DNA from: Candidatus Methanogaster sp.
Lineage (GTDB): Archaea > Halobacteriota > Methanosarcinia > Methanosarcinales > Methanogasteraceae
Assembly: GCA_003194445.1 (NCBI GenBank)
Contig: PQXF01000003.1
Coordinates: 1 to 64,000, forward strand
Direction: 5' to 3'
DNA: 64,000 nt
Shown here piece after piece: positions 1 through 10,032 of the stretch. How positions within the stretch are numbered: the first letter of the stretch is position 1; every line of letters starts with the position of its first letter. Both the position numbers and the translations under genes were made by a program. The notes beneath the pieces are model-generated. The model ran no database searches, had not been told where the DNA came from, and saw nothing but the letters and a program-made list of their open reading frames with translations.

Positions 1-139
1 TGTCGGTGCGAAGATAAGTCCGCATCTTTGCTCGTGGGATGAGTTAACCGAAGAGGTGAAAGAATATGATCGGCAGACCGTGCGTGGGATTCCCGAATTC
101 CTTGCGAAGGTGGGATTTGAGGTGTATAGGATGGATTGA
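1..139 (+). CDS. C-terminal end of a RyR-domain protein (5' truncated by window edge)
   Basis: Frame from nt 2 reads VGAKISPHLCSWDELTEEVKEYDRQTVRGIPEFLAKVGFEVYRMD*, matching the RyR-domain C-terminal pattern (W-[ED]-L-x(5)-DR-x-[AT]VR-x-IP-x-L). Confidence 0.6.
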   Translation, partial: VGAKISPHLCSWDELTEEVKEYDRQTVRGIPEFLAKVGFEVYRMD

Positions 140-184
140 AAGATTTTGTGAGATATAGTATATAATAGAGATAGAGAGGAAATT

Positions 185-2575
185 ATGAACAGCGATAATA
201 CATACGATATTTTTCTCAGTTACCATCACGCAGACCGGGTAGAGGTTGCGAAGATATGCAAAGCTCTTCATGATAAGGGCTTGAACGTCCGGATAGACGA
301 AACCGACGTCTCCGACTATGCGAGAATTACCCGGTCCACCGTTGACGGGTTTGCCAGATCAAGGGTGCTGCTTGCGTACTACTCCCGTAACTATTCGCGA
401 TCCCGTGTCTGCCAGTGGGAGCTTACCGCTGCCTTTCTTGCGGCACAGCACGAAGACGACCCGCGGCGGCGCGTACTGGTAATCAATCCTGAGAATAAGT
501 GGGAGCACATCTTGCCTGTGGAACTTAAGGATGCAAAAGTCCCTGATTCCGGTGATCTCGACCGCCTGGCATCCCGCGTGAAAGCACATGTTGATGAGAT
601 AAAAGGCACAATCGGAGAGATTCGTGCGCTTAATCCGCCAGCATGGTACGGCAGAAGAGGAGTCGGATCCAACCGGTTCGTAGGCAGGCTCCATTACTTA
701 TGGCAGATTCACTCAGCCCTTCATGCCTCTGATTCCCCCATCATCACAGGGGCTACAACTGTCTATGAGGTTGCACAGATCTACGGGATGGGGGGCGTTG
801 GCAAGTCGCTTCTTGCTGAGGAGTATGCACTTCGGTTCGCAGCAGCATTCCCGGGCGGCATCTTCTGGCTAAGCGCGTTTGGAAACGACGATGTCAAGGC
901 GGGGCTCTGTGCGGAAAGTCGAGAAGCTGAACTTTCCGGGCAGATCAGAGGAATTGCTGCTGCTCTCGGGATTCCTGTGCAAGATAGAAGCCCTGATGAG
1001 ATCGAAGGTGCGCTGAAATGGAAACTTGGAGCCATGCAAAAACCATTCCTCTGGGTGGTGGATGATCTTCCTGCGGGTATGGATGAGGATACTCTGCAGA
1101 GATGGCTTGCCCCACATCCACTCGGAAAGACACTGATCACCACCCGAACTCGGGAGCATGACGCTTCGGGGAAACCGATCGGTCTGGGTGTGCTGGAGCC
1201 GGAAGAGGCGTATGAACTTCTCACATCGTGGCGAAGACCGAGAGGAACTGATGAGGAAACTGCCGCCCACGGTCTTGCAAAAGATCTCGGGTACCACACC
1301 CTTGCCCTGAACGTGGCAGGCGCCGCGCTCCGCGCATCTGCTGGCATCCAATCCTTTGCCGAGTTCAGAAAAAACATATCTATCTCGAGCAGCGATTCGC
1401 TTGAACGACTGGCAAAAGACTTTGCCGGGATCCTTCCAAACAGACATGAGAAGAGCATTGCCAGCACATTCCTCCGCAGCATCGAGCGTCTCGATCCTAC
1501 TGGATGGGACTTCCTGCGACTGGCGTCAGGGATTGCTGTGGCGCAAATACCTGCTTCGCTGGTCAGTTCCGTATTTCGTGAGGTGGACGGACTTGATGAC
1601 GCGCCGGCACGAGATCGGGCAAGTCATGCCATAGACCAGGCAGGAAATCTTTCCCTTGCAGAGAGGGCAGAAGATGGGGAGGGAGCCATCACTGTTCACA
1701 CCCTCATCTCCCGCACGGTGCGGTTCAGAGACCCAGAGCATGAGCGATCCGGAGAGCTGTGGGATGCGGCTCTCAAGGTACTGACATCCATGTTTCAAGG
1801 GAACGCGGGCGACCTGGGAACCCCTGGTGAGCTGGAACTGGCAGTAACCCACGCAAGGGAGCTAGTGGAAGGGGGCAAAGACCTTCAGACAGCAGAACTT
1901 ATGGGATGGGTCGCAATGTACGACCATGCCAGAGCGGCATACGGGCATGCAGAAGACTTACATCGCCGTCAGTGGGAGGTCAGGCGCCGCAGTCTCGGAG
2001 AGGAGCATCCCGACACCGTAACCTCGATGAACAATCTTGCCATGATGCTTCTGGCTCAAGGCGATCTTGCAGAGGCACGAGAGATTCAGGAGCAGGTGCT
2101 TGAGACAAGTCGGCAGATACTTGGGGATGAGCACCCTAACACACTCACATCGATGAATAATCTTGCCCTGACTCTTCAGGCTCAGGGTGATCTCACAGGG
2201 GCGCAGGAGCTTCAGGAGGATGTGCTTGAGACAAGTCGGCAGATACTTGGGGATGAGCATCCCGACACACTCAAATCGATGAACAATCTTGCCGAGACGC
2301 TTCAGGTTCAGGGTGATCTTGCAGAGGCACGAGAGATTCAGGAGCAGGTGCTTGAGACAACGTGGCGCGTACTTGGGAGTGAGCATCCATCCACATCCAT
2401 TTCAGCCTGGAATCTTTTTTCGACCTATATTGCTATGGATGATTCCATCGGAGCCAGAACAGTTCTCGAAACTGATCTTATCTGGCTTCGGGACCGCGAT
2501 CCTGCGTCGCTTGGAGCAGTCCAGCAGAAGATTCGAGAAACAATTACCCAAATGATTGAGAAAGCAAAAAAGTAA
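185..2575 (+). CDS. TIR-NB-ARC-TPR STAND protein
   Basis: N-terminal TIR (DIFLSYHHADR...CQWELTAAF), Walker A GMGGVGKS, Walker B FLWVVDDLP, C-terminal 42-aa TPRs (EHPNTLTSMNNLALTLQAQGDLTGAQELQEDVLETSRQILGD). Confidence 0.9.
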   Translation: MNSDNTYDIFLSYHHADRVEVAKICKALHDKGLNVRIDETDVSDYARITRSTVDGFARSRVLLAYYSRNYSRSRVCQWELTAAFLAAQHEDDPRRRVLVINPENKWEHILPVELKDAKVPDSGDLDRLASRVKAHVDEIKGTIGEIRALNPPAWYGRRGVGSNRFVGRLHYLWQIHSALHASDSPIITGATTVYEVAQIYGMGGVGKSLLAEEYALRFAAAFPGGIFWLSAFGNDDVKAGLCAESREAELSGQIRGIAAALGIPVQDRSPDEIEGALKWKLGAMQKPFLWVVDDLPAGMDEDTLQRWLAPHPLGKTLITTRTREHDASGKPIGLGVLEPEEAYELLTSWRRPRGTDEETAAHGLAKDLGYHTLALNVAGAALRASAGIQSFAEFRKNISISSSDSLERLAKDFAGILPNRHEKSIASTFLRSIERLDPTGWDFLRLASGIAVAQIPASLVSSVFREVDGLDDAPARDRASHAIDQAGNLSLAERAEDGEGAITVHTLISRTVRFRDPEHERSGELWDAALKVLTSMFQGNAGDLGTPGELELAVTHARELVEGGKDLQTAELMGWVAMYDHARAAYGHAEDLHRRQWEVRRRSLGEEHPDTVTSMNNLAMMLLAQGDLAEAREIQEQVLETSRQILGDEHPNTLTSMNNLALTLQAQGDLTGAQELQEDVLETSRQILGDEHPDTLKSMNNLAETLQVQGDLAEAREIQEQVLETTWRVLGSEHPSTSISAWNLFSTYIAMDDSIGARTVLETDLIWLRDRDPASLGAVQQKIRETITQMIEKAKK

Positions 2576-3034
2576 CCGTCTGAAAAGTCGATCGGGAAAT
2601 GACGGTCTGCTTGCATGAGATTGAACAGAGCACGAATCTGCGTATAAGAAGGGGGTGTAAAATAGGGTAATGAAAAGATGTACATACCCCGCACTGAATC
2701 GGTCATATTTTTGTTTCATTGCAGTGCTGGAACGAAAGTGTCTTTCCAATTAGATTGAACCGATTGCTACTGGTTTTTTTTACACCATGAAAGAATTGGA
2801 CTGATAGTTGGGGTTCATAATCGGACTACTGAAACCACTGCACTGAACTGGTCATATTTTTGTTTCGTTGGTATTTGATGCAAAGATCGTAACTACTCAG
2901 GCACCTAAAACCACTATCATGAGACTTCACAATGCAGAGACTACCTGAGACATGGGGGTACTGTAACCAAACCGGGAATTTAACCGCCGAGTGCGAGAGA
3001 GGAGCGTAGAGGGAAAATAAATGGTTCGGCTGTA

Positions 3035-3240
3035 AATTATGTTGATCTCGATACTGCAAGGACGCGTCTGCCAGGGGTTCTTTCCGACAAGGTCTGCCTG
3101 ATCGTGCCGGATGATCTCTGGAACGTCGCTCATGCCACACCATTTACCAATGCTCTTGGTCCGCGCTGCCGTCTGCTCGTAACCACGCGTGATGGTAGTC
3201 TGGTAACCGCACTGGAACGAAAAAGCACTGGCTTGCAGCT
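3035..3240 (+). pseudogene. Remnant of an NB-ARC NTPase gene
   Basis: Frame reads VDLDTARTRLPGVLSDKVCLIVPDDLWNVAHATPFTNALGPRCRLLVTTRDGSLVTALE, an NB-ARC Walker B/RNBS-B segment with no intact ORF on either side. Confidence 0.6.
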
Positions 3241-3453
3241 CGAAGATAAAACATCCCACCATCGATCTTCGCGACTGCCAATTCCGATAAGCTTTTGTAC
3301 AGCTCGCCATCTATATTTATATGCTTGTAAAGCCCGGACGTAGATTAGATCCAAGCGTGTAAATTCCCTTCTTTTGATTATATAAGGGGGGATTGGTGCT
3401 TAAACAATTACCGAACAATTGGTGAATTGGATGTGCGATAGACCAGTTAAAAC

Positions 3454-6400
3454 ATGGAAAACCGTGTGGGTGTGTCAACATGGCAGCGTCTTTTGTACAA
3501 ATATAGTTGGGAGATACACATGAGCGATCAGAATCATTTTGACGAGGAACGCATTATCAACGCCGTTTTATCCTTCATAAATGCGAAGACATGGGCAGAT
3601 AGCAAGGCGATCGTGCAGGCACATCAGGACGATCTGCTGACATCTGCCGCAATCCAGGTCTTTGAATCCCTGCTAATACGATACAAGGATGACGAAAAGG
3701 CGAGACGTCTCCTTGAGGATCATCGTTCGCTGCTTCGCAGGTGCCAGAGCGAAGGAATCGATGCTGCTTTCACGGATCGTCTCCAGGCGCGGCCCATACC
3801 CGATATCCCGCCGGAATTATTGGATCGATTAAGGTCTGTCCAGACAGATGCGGAATTACGCGAGCTGATCAGAGAACACCCTGAACTGCTGCCAGTTATC
3901 GAGCAGATTGCCACCCAGTCACAGGCTCCACAGGGAAGCTCTACCGATGTTTCCGATCCGGACGAACTACCTGCGTTGCTTCAAGAGTTGCAGGGATTAA
4001 ACCGTCTATCCGATATGCCTCGCCGTGTAGAGTTATGTCAGATCGCACTTGGGCTGGTGAACCAGAGCGCGCAACCAGAACTGTGGGGCGGGCTGCAGGT
4101 CGAGCTTGGTAACAGCCTTGCTCAAAACCCGCTTGGTCACCGTGCCGAGAACATCGATCTTGCAATCGAGCACTACAACCAGGCACTGGAAGTCTATACA
4201 CGCGAGGCATTCCCAGAGAAGTGGGCAGGGACCCAGAACAACCTGGCTAACGCGTACAGTGACCGCATCAGGGGGGAGCGAGCAGAGAACATCGATCTTG
4301 CAATCAAGCACTACAACCAGGCACTGGAAGTCTATACACGCGAGGCATTCCCAGAGAACTGGGCAATGACCCGGAACAACCTGGCTAACGCGTACAGCAA
4401 CCGCATCAGGGGGGAGCGAGCAGAGAACATCGATCTTGCAATCGAGCACTACAACCAGGCACTGGAAGTCTATACACGCGAGGCATTCCCAGAGAAGTGG
4501 GCAGGGACCCAGAACAACCTGGCTGTCGCGTACAGTAGATGCATCCGTGGGGAGCAAGCCGAGAACATTGAACTTGCAATTGACCACTACAACCAGGCAC
4601 TGGAAGTCATGACACGCGAGGCATTTCCAGAGGACTGGGGCATGACTCAGAATAACCTGGCTATCGCCTACAGGAACCGCATACGTGGCGAGCGTGCCGA
4701 AAATATTGACCTTGCGATCGAGCACTACAACCAGGCACTAAAGGCCCATACACGCGAGGCATTCCCTGAGCAGTGGGCCGGGACCCAGAACAACCTAGCT
4801 ATCGCCTACAGGAACCGCATACGAGGGGAGCGAGCCGAGAACATTGAACTTGCAATTGACCACTGCAACCAGGCACTGGAAGTCTATACACGCGAGGCAT
4901 TCCCAGAGGACTGGGGCATGACTCAGAACAACCTGGCTAACGCGTACAGTGACCGCATCCGGGGGAAGCGAGCCGAGAACATCGATCTTGCAATCACTCA
5001 CTACAACCAGGCACTGGAAGTCCGGACACGCGAGGCATTCCCAGAGGACTGGGCCATGACCCAGAACAACCTGGCTAACGCGTACAGTGACCGTATCAGG
5101 GGGGAGCGAGCAGAGAACATTGACCTTGCCATCGACCACTACAACCAGGCACTGGAAGTCAGGACCCTCGAGCGTTTTCCTGCTGATCGTCGACAGACAC
5201 TCCGCAACCTGGGCGACTTGCGCTTTGCTGAGCAGAGATGGGAGGATGCGCTGGCAGATTATGATGGAGCGATTGAGGCTGGCAACGCAGTTCTGGCAGA
5301 GGCGCACACCGAGGTTGGCCGCAGGGCAGAGGTGTGGGAGACATCCGGGCTGTATGCGCGTTCAGCGTATTGCTTGTTGAAACTTGAGCAGATCAATGAG
5401 GCGGTTATTCGGCTGGAAGATGGTAAGACACGTCTTTTAACAGAGGCTCTGGCTCTGGCTGATGCTGATCTGGATATGCTCTCTGTTACGCAGAGGCAGG
5501 AGATGTTAGAGGCGCGTGAGGCAGTACATTTGCTGGAAGATGAGATGCGTCTGTCTTCTGATGTTCCAGGTCGTCGCAGCGATGTTGAACTTGGTGATCT
5601 GCTCCGCAGGAAGCGTGCCTGTCTGAATGAGCTTGTTGATACTTTGCGCGTAGAGCATCCTGATTTTATGCCAGGGGGGCTTGACCTGCCCGAGATTCTA
5701 AGCCTGGTACCCGAGGGTGGAGCACTGGTAGCACCACTTGTCACCTCTATGGGTAGCGCGGTCATTGTAATACCTTATGGGGCAGGTTCGGTTGAATCTG
5801 ATCACGTGGTTCTGCTGGATTCCTTTATTGAGGATGACCTGCTCAAGCTACTGCGAGGACCTGCGGACGAGACCGGGCTGGGCGGCTGGATGGGTGTATA
5901 TTTTGCATTCTGCAATGAGATGACAGAAGCTGCTACGAAACAATGGCTGGAGTTGATCGAAGAGTTCACAGGCGAGCTCTGGACCATGCTTATGGGTCCG
6001 GTTCACCAAAAACTGCAGGATCTGAACCTAACTGAAGCTGCGCCGGTTATCCTGATGCCGCAGGGATATATGGGGCTGTTGCCCATGCATGCAGCATGGC
6101 GTGACCTGGACGGTGAAAGACGCGCCTTTATCGATGACTACACAGTGACTTACGCGCCGAGTGCATATTCTCTCAGCATAAGCAAAGGGCGCATGCAGGA
6201 CCCATCTCGACAAAAACCCTCACTACTAACAGTTATCAATCCAACAGAGAATCTGGACTACGCCCCGGTAGAAGGTAAGGCTATGGAATCTCTATTTGAC
6301 CCTGCAGACCGGGAGACACTGTCAGGACGTAAAGCTACAAAGGATGTGGTTGTGGAAAAGGTCCATGGACGGACATACTTACATTTCTCCTGTCACGGCT

Positions 6401-6882
6401 TTTACAACTGGCAGGATGTGATGGGTTCAGGGCTGGTGTTGGCGAACCATGACATCTTGACCCTGTCTGAGATCATTTCAAGTCTTAAACTTGACATAGC
6501 GCGGCTTGTGACCCTTTCAGCCTGCGAGACCGGTATGACTGATATCAAGCAGTCACCAGACGAATTCATAGGGCTTCCAACCGGTTTTCTTCAGGCAGGC
6601 GCTGCTGGTGTTATAAGCACACTGTGGGCTGTCAACGATGCAGCCACCAGCTTGCTGATAAAACACTTTTATCGGGAGCATCTGGAGAAAGGGCTGCCGC
6701 CTGATCAGGCGTTGCGCTCGGCTCAATTGTGGTTGCGAGGCGCAACACGCAAGGAACTGGGCGAAACCTATAAGTCCATTGATCATGAGGCATACCGTGA
6801 GTTTGTTATTAACGGAGATCCCAGTGATAAGCCATATACCAATCCATATTATTGGGCGGCTTTCACATTTACAGGTGTATAA
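3454..6882 (+). CDS. TPR-CHAT protein (caspase-like CHAT protease with TPR array)
   Basis: About eight 46-aa repeats (AENIDLAIEHYNQALEVYTREAFPEKWAGTQNNLANAYSDRIRGER), then CHAT with catalytic His (YLHFSCHGFYN) and Cys (LVTLSACETGMTD). Start may be the downstream ATG MSDQNHFDEE. Confidence 0.9.
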   Translation: MENRVGVSTWQRLLYKYSWEIHMSDQNHFDEERIINAVLSFINAKTWADSKAIVQAHQDDLLTSAAIQVFESLLIRYKDDEKARRLLEDHRSLLRRCQSEGIDAAFTDRLQARPIPDIPPELLDRLRSVQTDAELRELIREHPELLPVIEQIATQSQAPQGSSTDVSDPDELPALLQELQGLNRLSDMPRRVELCQIALGLVNQSAQPELWGGLQVELGNSLAQNPLGHRAENIDLAIEHYNQALEVYTREAFPEKWAGTQNNLANAYSDRIRGERAENIDLAIKHYNQALEVYTREAFPENWAMTRNNLANAYSNRIRGERAENIDLAIEHYNQALEVYTREAFPEKWAGTQNNLAVAYSRCIRGEQAENIELAIDHYNQALEVMTREAFPEDWGMTQNNLAIAYRNRIRGERAENIDLAIEHYNQALKAHTREAFPEQWAGTQNNLAIAYRNRIRGERAENIELAIDHCNQALEVYTREAFPEDWGMTQNNLANAYSDRIRGKRAENIDLAITHYNQALEVRTREAFPEDWAMTQNNLANAYSDRIRGERAENIDLAIDHYNQALEVRTLERFPADRRQTLRNLGDLRFAEQRWEDALADYDGAIEAGNAVLAEAHTEVGRRAEVWETSGLYARSAYCLLKLEQINEAVIRLEDGKTRLLTEALALADADLDMLSVTQRQEMLEAREAVHLLEDEMRLSSDVPGRRSDVELGDLLRRKRACLNELVDTLRVEHPDFMPGGLDLPEILSLVPEGGALVAPLVTSMGSAVIVIPYGAGSVESDHVVLLDSFIEDDLLKLLRGPADETGLGGWMGVYFAFCNEMTEAATKQWLELIEEFTGELWTMLMGPVHQKLQDLNLTEAAPVILMPQGYMGLLPMHAAWRDLDGERRAFIDDYTVTYAPSAYSLSISKGRMQDPSRQKPSLLTVINPTENLDYAPVEGKAMESLFDPADRETLSGRKATKDVVVEKVHGRTYLHFSCHGFYNWQDVMGSGLVLANHDILTLSEIISSLKLDIARLVTLSACETGMTDIKQSPDEFIGLPTGFLQAGAAGVISTLWAVNDAATSLLIKHFYREHLEKGLPPDQALRSAQLWLRGATRKELGETYKSIDHEAYREFVINGDPSDKPYTNPYYWAAFTFTGV

Positions 6883-6897
6883 CGAGAGGAAAGGAAG

Positions 6898-7758
6898 ATG
6901 CCAGGCATAATGACCCCTGACAACATACAAGCAGCACTCGATAGTCTTGAGAGCGAACTGCCCTCACTGACAGGCAAAGAAGCATGGGAGACGATCAAGG
7001 ATGAGTTCCGTGCACTGGAGCATGGGCTGCAAGAGAGCGACGATCCTGAAGAACGCGACAGACTTGCATCGGAACTGGTCGACCTTCTGGTCCCTTATGA
7101 ACGTGCACGAGACCAATTGAGGGAAGAAACCCGCCTCCAGCATATCCGTGCCGTGCTTCAAGATACGATAGAGACCGACCTGCCGGCATTTGCCGCAACG
7201 ATGAGTGTGGACAACAATATTGTTGAGCCCTCTGCAGACATTGCCATGAAATCCATGGTAGTGGATCCGGATCAAGAAGAGGCGGGGTTGCGTCTCATCA
7301 CGATCAAAGAAGGTGGTATAGCACCAGGCAAAAGCATCAAGATCCGCAACTTTCATCTCGACCTGCCTTCGATGACTGAATTGATAGCCAGCTCCACAAT
7401 TACTGGTACTACAGTCATCACGCAACCGGACCCTCATATCGTAGTTGCTGGAGTGCTACTGATAATCAGCAGTTTGACTGAGACGGTAACAAGCAAGCTC
7501 TCCGAAGAGGTGACGAGCGTATTCTGGGGTCTTGTTCTGGCACGGGACAGAGACAGCTCAGCCGGAGAGTGCCTCATCGCAGAATGTACAAACAATGAAC
7601 GGATAAAATATGGACGTCAGCAGCTCACAGACGAGGGCGTGAGAGATGCCCTGCACCGGTTGGAGACGATCAGGAGCGTTGAACTGGTGGACGGAAAAGA
7701 AGACACGGAAGACAAAGAAAACACCTGGCGGATCGTGGAAAAATATGAGATAAAGTAA
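6898..7758 (+). CDS. Hypothetical protein in an apparent operon with TPR-CHAT; possible protease substrate or effector
   Basis: Starts 15 bp after the CHAT stop, with an AGGAAAG-type SD. Helical N-terminus, one hydrophobic stretch (DPHIVVAGVLLIISSLTETV), winged-helix-like C-terminus. Confidence 0.7.
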   Translation: MPGIMTPDNIQAALDSLESELPSLTGKEAWETIKDEFRALEHGLQESDDPEERDRLASELVDLLVPYERARDQLREETRLQHIRAVLQDTIETDLPAFAATMSVDNNIVEPSADIAMKSMVVDPDQEEAGLRLITIKEGGIAPGKSIKIRNFHLDLPSMTELIASSTITGTTVITQPDPHIVVAGVLLIISSLTETVTSKLSEEVTSVFWGLVLARDRDSSAGECLIAECTNNERIKYGRQQLTDEGVRDALHRLETIRSVELVDGKEDTEDKENTWRIVEKYEIK

Positions 7759-7983
7759 TTGTCAGGTCCACTACAGAATCGTGTGATGAAATTATGTCTG
7801 CCGCCGCCGGGCGCCATTTAGATCCAGAAGCGCAAAGGCACAGATATTGCGATGCATAAACATGGGTCAACAACCAGAAACCCTCCATGAAACAACCAAC
7901 ATTTCATATATATCGTACAAAAATCCATCTTTTCATACGACATACCGGAAACTACTTGACCCACCAGACCGGAAGTCAAGACC

Positions 7984-9306
7984 ATGGATGAACGAGAACT
8001 GATCGAGATCTTAAACCCGTTCAATTTCTGGAGAGCAAGTCCTTTCACAGGCATAACCCGTCCGAAGTACTTAAATGAACTCCACAGGCTCACATCGACA
8101 GGTCAGGTTGTCGTTGTAACAGGTGTCAGACGAAGTGGCAAGACCACGATTCTTGTCCAGTTCATACATCACCTGATCGAAAGCAAAAACGTGCAGGCAT
8201 CGCAGACGCTGTATGCAAACCTCGAAGATCCGAGACTGCCTGTAAATGACGGTCCCAGCCTCCTTGACGAGCTTATGGCGTCCCATCAGGCGTTTGTTGA
8301 TCCGCAGGGCTTGCGCTACCTGATCCTTGATGAGGTCCAGCGACTTCCTGATTGGGAGCGATGGGTCCGGATCCAGCAGGAGATAAACCCGGGTCTGCAT
8401 ATCATCGTCTCGGGCTCATCTGCAGAACTGCTCTCAAAAGAACTGGCAACATTGCTCACAGGGAGGCATCTTGATCTCGAGGTCTTTCCCCTTGATTTTT
8501 CAGAGTACCTCCGTTTTCATGGCATCGATCCTGATGATCCCCTGGCAGATGCCGGAAGGATAAAGAGTCTCTCATCCGAATACATATCGGCATCAACCTT
8601 CCCTGCGGTCGTTCTGACGCCTGAACCCGATCTTAAGGAACGGATGGTGCAACAGATATACCGGGATATCATCAACCACGATGTTGCCCGCAGATATGAG
8701 GTGCGGGAGATCGAGAAGCTGGAAGCTGTGGCAACGACGTTTGTAGCGTCTGTTCCGGGTCCGGTTACGCTAAATGGCACAAGACGTGCACTTGGCAATC
8801 GTGTTTCACTCGATTCGATCGAACGATACTCCAGGTATCTTGAAGAGCCGTACCTGCTCTTTTTTTTAAACACACATTCATTTTCCGAGGGTAAGAGAAA
8901 GCGAAGTCCGAGAAAGGTGTATGCTGTGGATAGCGGCATTCTGATGACAGTTTCCCATCGTTTCTCGAAAGACCGCGGGAAATTACTGGAAAATGCGGTA
9001 TTTCTTGACCTCAGGAGGAGCGGGTGTGAGATGTATCGTTTGATGGACAAAAAGGAGGTTGACTTTCTGGTATGGAAGGGAACTGCGCCAGTAGCATTGA
9101 TCAATGCATGTCTGGATGTCTCAAACGCTGACACAAAGAAACGGGAGGTCGATGGACTACGAAATGGCATGCGCAAGTTTGATATGGACCGTGCACTGGT
9201 CGTTACATTAAATCACAGCGAAACGATCTCTGTAGAAGAGGGAGTGGTAGAATTTCTGCCGTATCGAAATTGGGCGTTGCAGAAAGGAAGGAATCAACTC
9301 GATTGA
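7984..9306 (+). CDS. AAA ATPase with DUF4143-like C-terminus
   Basis: TGVRRSGKTTILVQFI Walker A, YLILDEVQRLPDWERWV, IIVSGSSAELLSKELATLLTGRHLDLEVFPLDFSEYL, C-terminal KEVDFLVWKG. Confidence 0.9.
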   Translation: MDERELIEILNPFNFWRASPFTGITRPKYLNELHRLTSTGQVVVVTGVRRSGKTTILVQFIHHLIESKNVQASQTLYANLEDPRLPVNDGPSLLDELMASHQAFVDPQGLRYLILDEVQRLPDWERWVRIQQEINPGLHIIVSGSSAELLSKELATLLTGRHLDLEVFPLDFSEYLRFHGIDPDDPLADAGRIKSLSSEYISASTFPAVVLTPEPDLKERMVQQIYRDIINHDVARRYEVREIEKLEAVATTFVASVPGPVTLNGTRRALGNRVSLDSIERYSRYLEEPYLLFFLNTHSFSEGKRKRSPRKVYAVDSGILMTVSHRFSKDRGKLLENAVFLDLRRSGCEMYRLMDKKEVDFLVWKGTAPVALINACLDVSNADTKKREVDGLRNGMRKFDMDRALVVTLNHSETISVEEGVVEFLPYRNWALQKGRNQLD

Positions 9307-9474
9307 ATGCTTGATGATATCTGTTCCGGTCTCGGAAAACGGTGGGAGTAACGATAAGAATGCAATCAATGACGGCACGAGAATCGGCAACTTAAACAAC
9401 CTGAAATACTTTTTCTGACATAATATCGCTATCTCATCATACCTTTCGTATGAACCCGGACCTATAATCACTTC

Positions 9475-10026
9475 TTCTCCATCCATAAGCTTGAACCTTC
9501 CAAGAATAAATAAATTGCTCGAGCAATCCTCACAGACGCTCCAGATCCCGATTCAACACAGCAACCCACCACCATCTCGCCATATCAACAAGATCCTTGC
9601 TAAACTGCCCTGATACCCGGTAGACCCCTCTCTTATTCGTGATCATTCCGGAACCGAGCAGTTTGTCTCACACCCGCATAAAAAGAGGATCTGCTGACCC
9701 CCAACTCACGGAGCAGTTCTGCCCACTCGCTCGTCCGTATCGGATTTCCGGATGCCTCCCGTTCGAGGATCATCTCAAGGAAGCTCTGCCCCCGGATCGC
9801 AGTGCTCTCGTCCTGGAAGAGACGGCGCATCAGTTCATAGAACGGATCACGGGATGCAGTGACCCTCGTGTTTGCGTCCGATCTGATGATAAAACTGGTC
9901 GAGGTGCGCGGAGCATCCTTCACCAGTGTCATACTATAGTCGGGGTTTTTGCGTCTATGGATCTTCGCAGCACCGACCTCTCAAGATCGACATACTCATC
10001 ACGCAGCGTGTGGGCGATATGCGTCT
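9475..10026. repeat. Direct repeat copy 1 (~0.55 kb)
   Basis: Near-identical to 10593-11140, starting at TTCTCCATCCATAAGCTTGAACCTTCC and running into the 3' part of DUF2551. Confidence 0.85.
9536..9932 (-). pseudogene. Frameshifted copy of the wHTH-like protein at 10644-11045
   Basis: MTLVKDAPRTSTSFIIRSDANTRVTASRDPFYELMRRLFQDESTAIRGQSFLEMILEREASG... identical N-terminus, then a shift in the TTTGTCTCACACCCGCATAAA region (copy 2 has TTTGTTCCGCATCGCATAAA). Confidence 0.7.
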
Positions 10027-10032
10027 CACTCC

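Noticed and set aside
4144-5220. Regular ~138-bp repeats resembling a repeat array or CRISPR
   Set aside because: They lie inside one long ORF, have no unique spacers, and translate to TPRs.
6898-7758. Possible bacterial/archaeal gasdermin next to the CHAT protease
   Set aside because: Length is similar but no gasdermin-like N-terminal beta-rich pattern was recognisable; kept only as a generic possible substrate.
9208-9486. Minus-strand ORF MDGEEVIIGPGSYERYDEIAILCQKKYFRLFKLPILVPSLIAF
   Set aside because: May be the start of a small membrane protein but its 3' half is antisense to the DUF4143 ATPase gene; not enough support to call.
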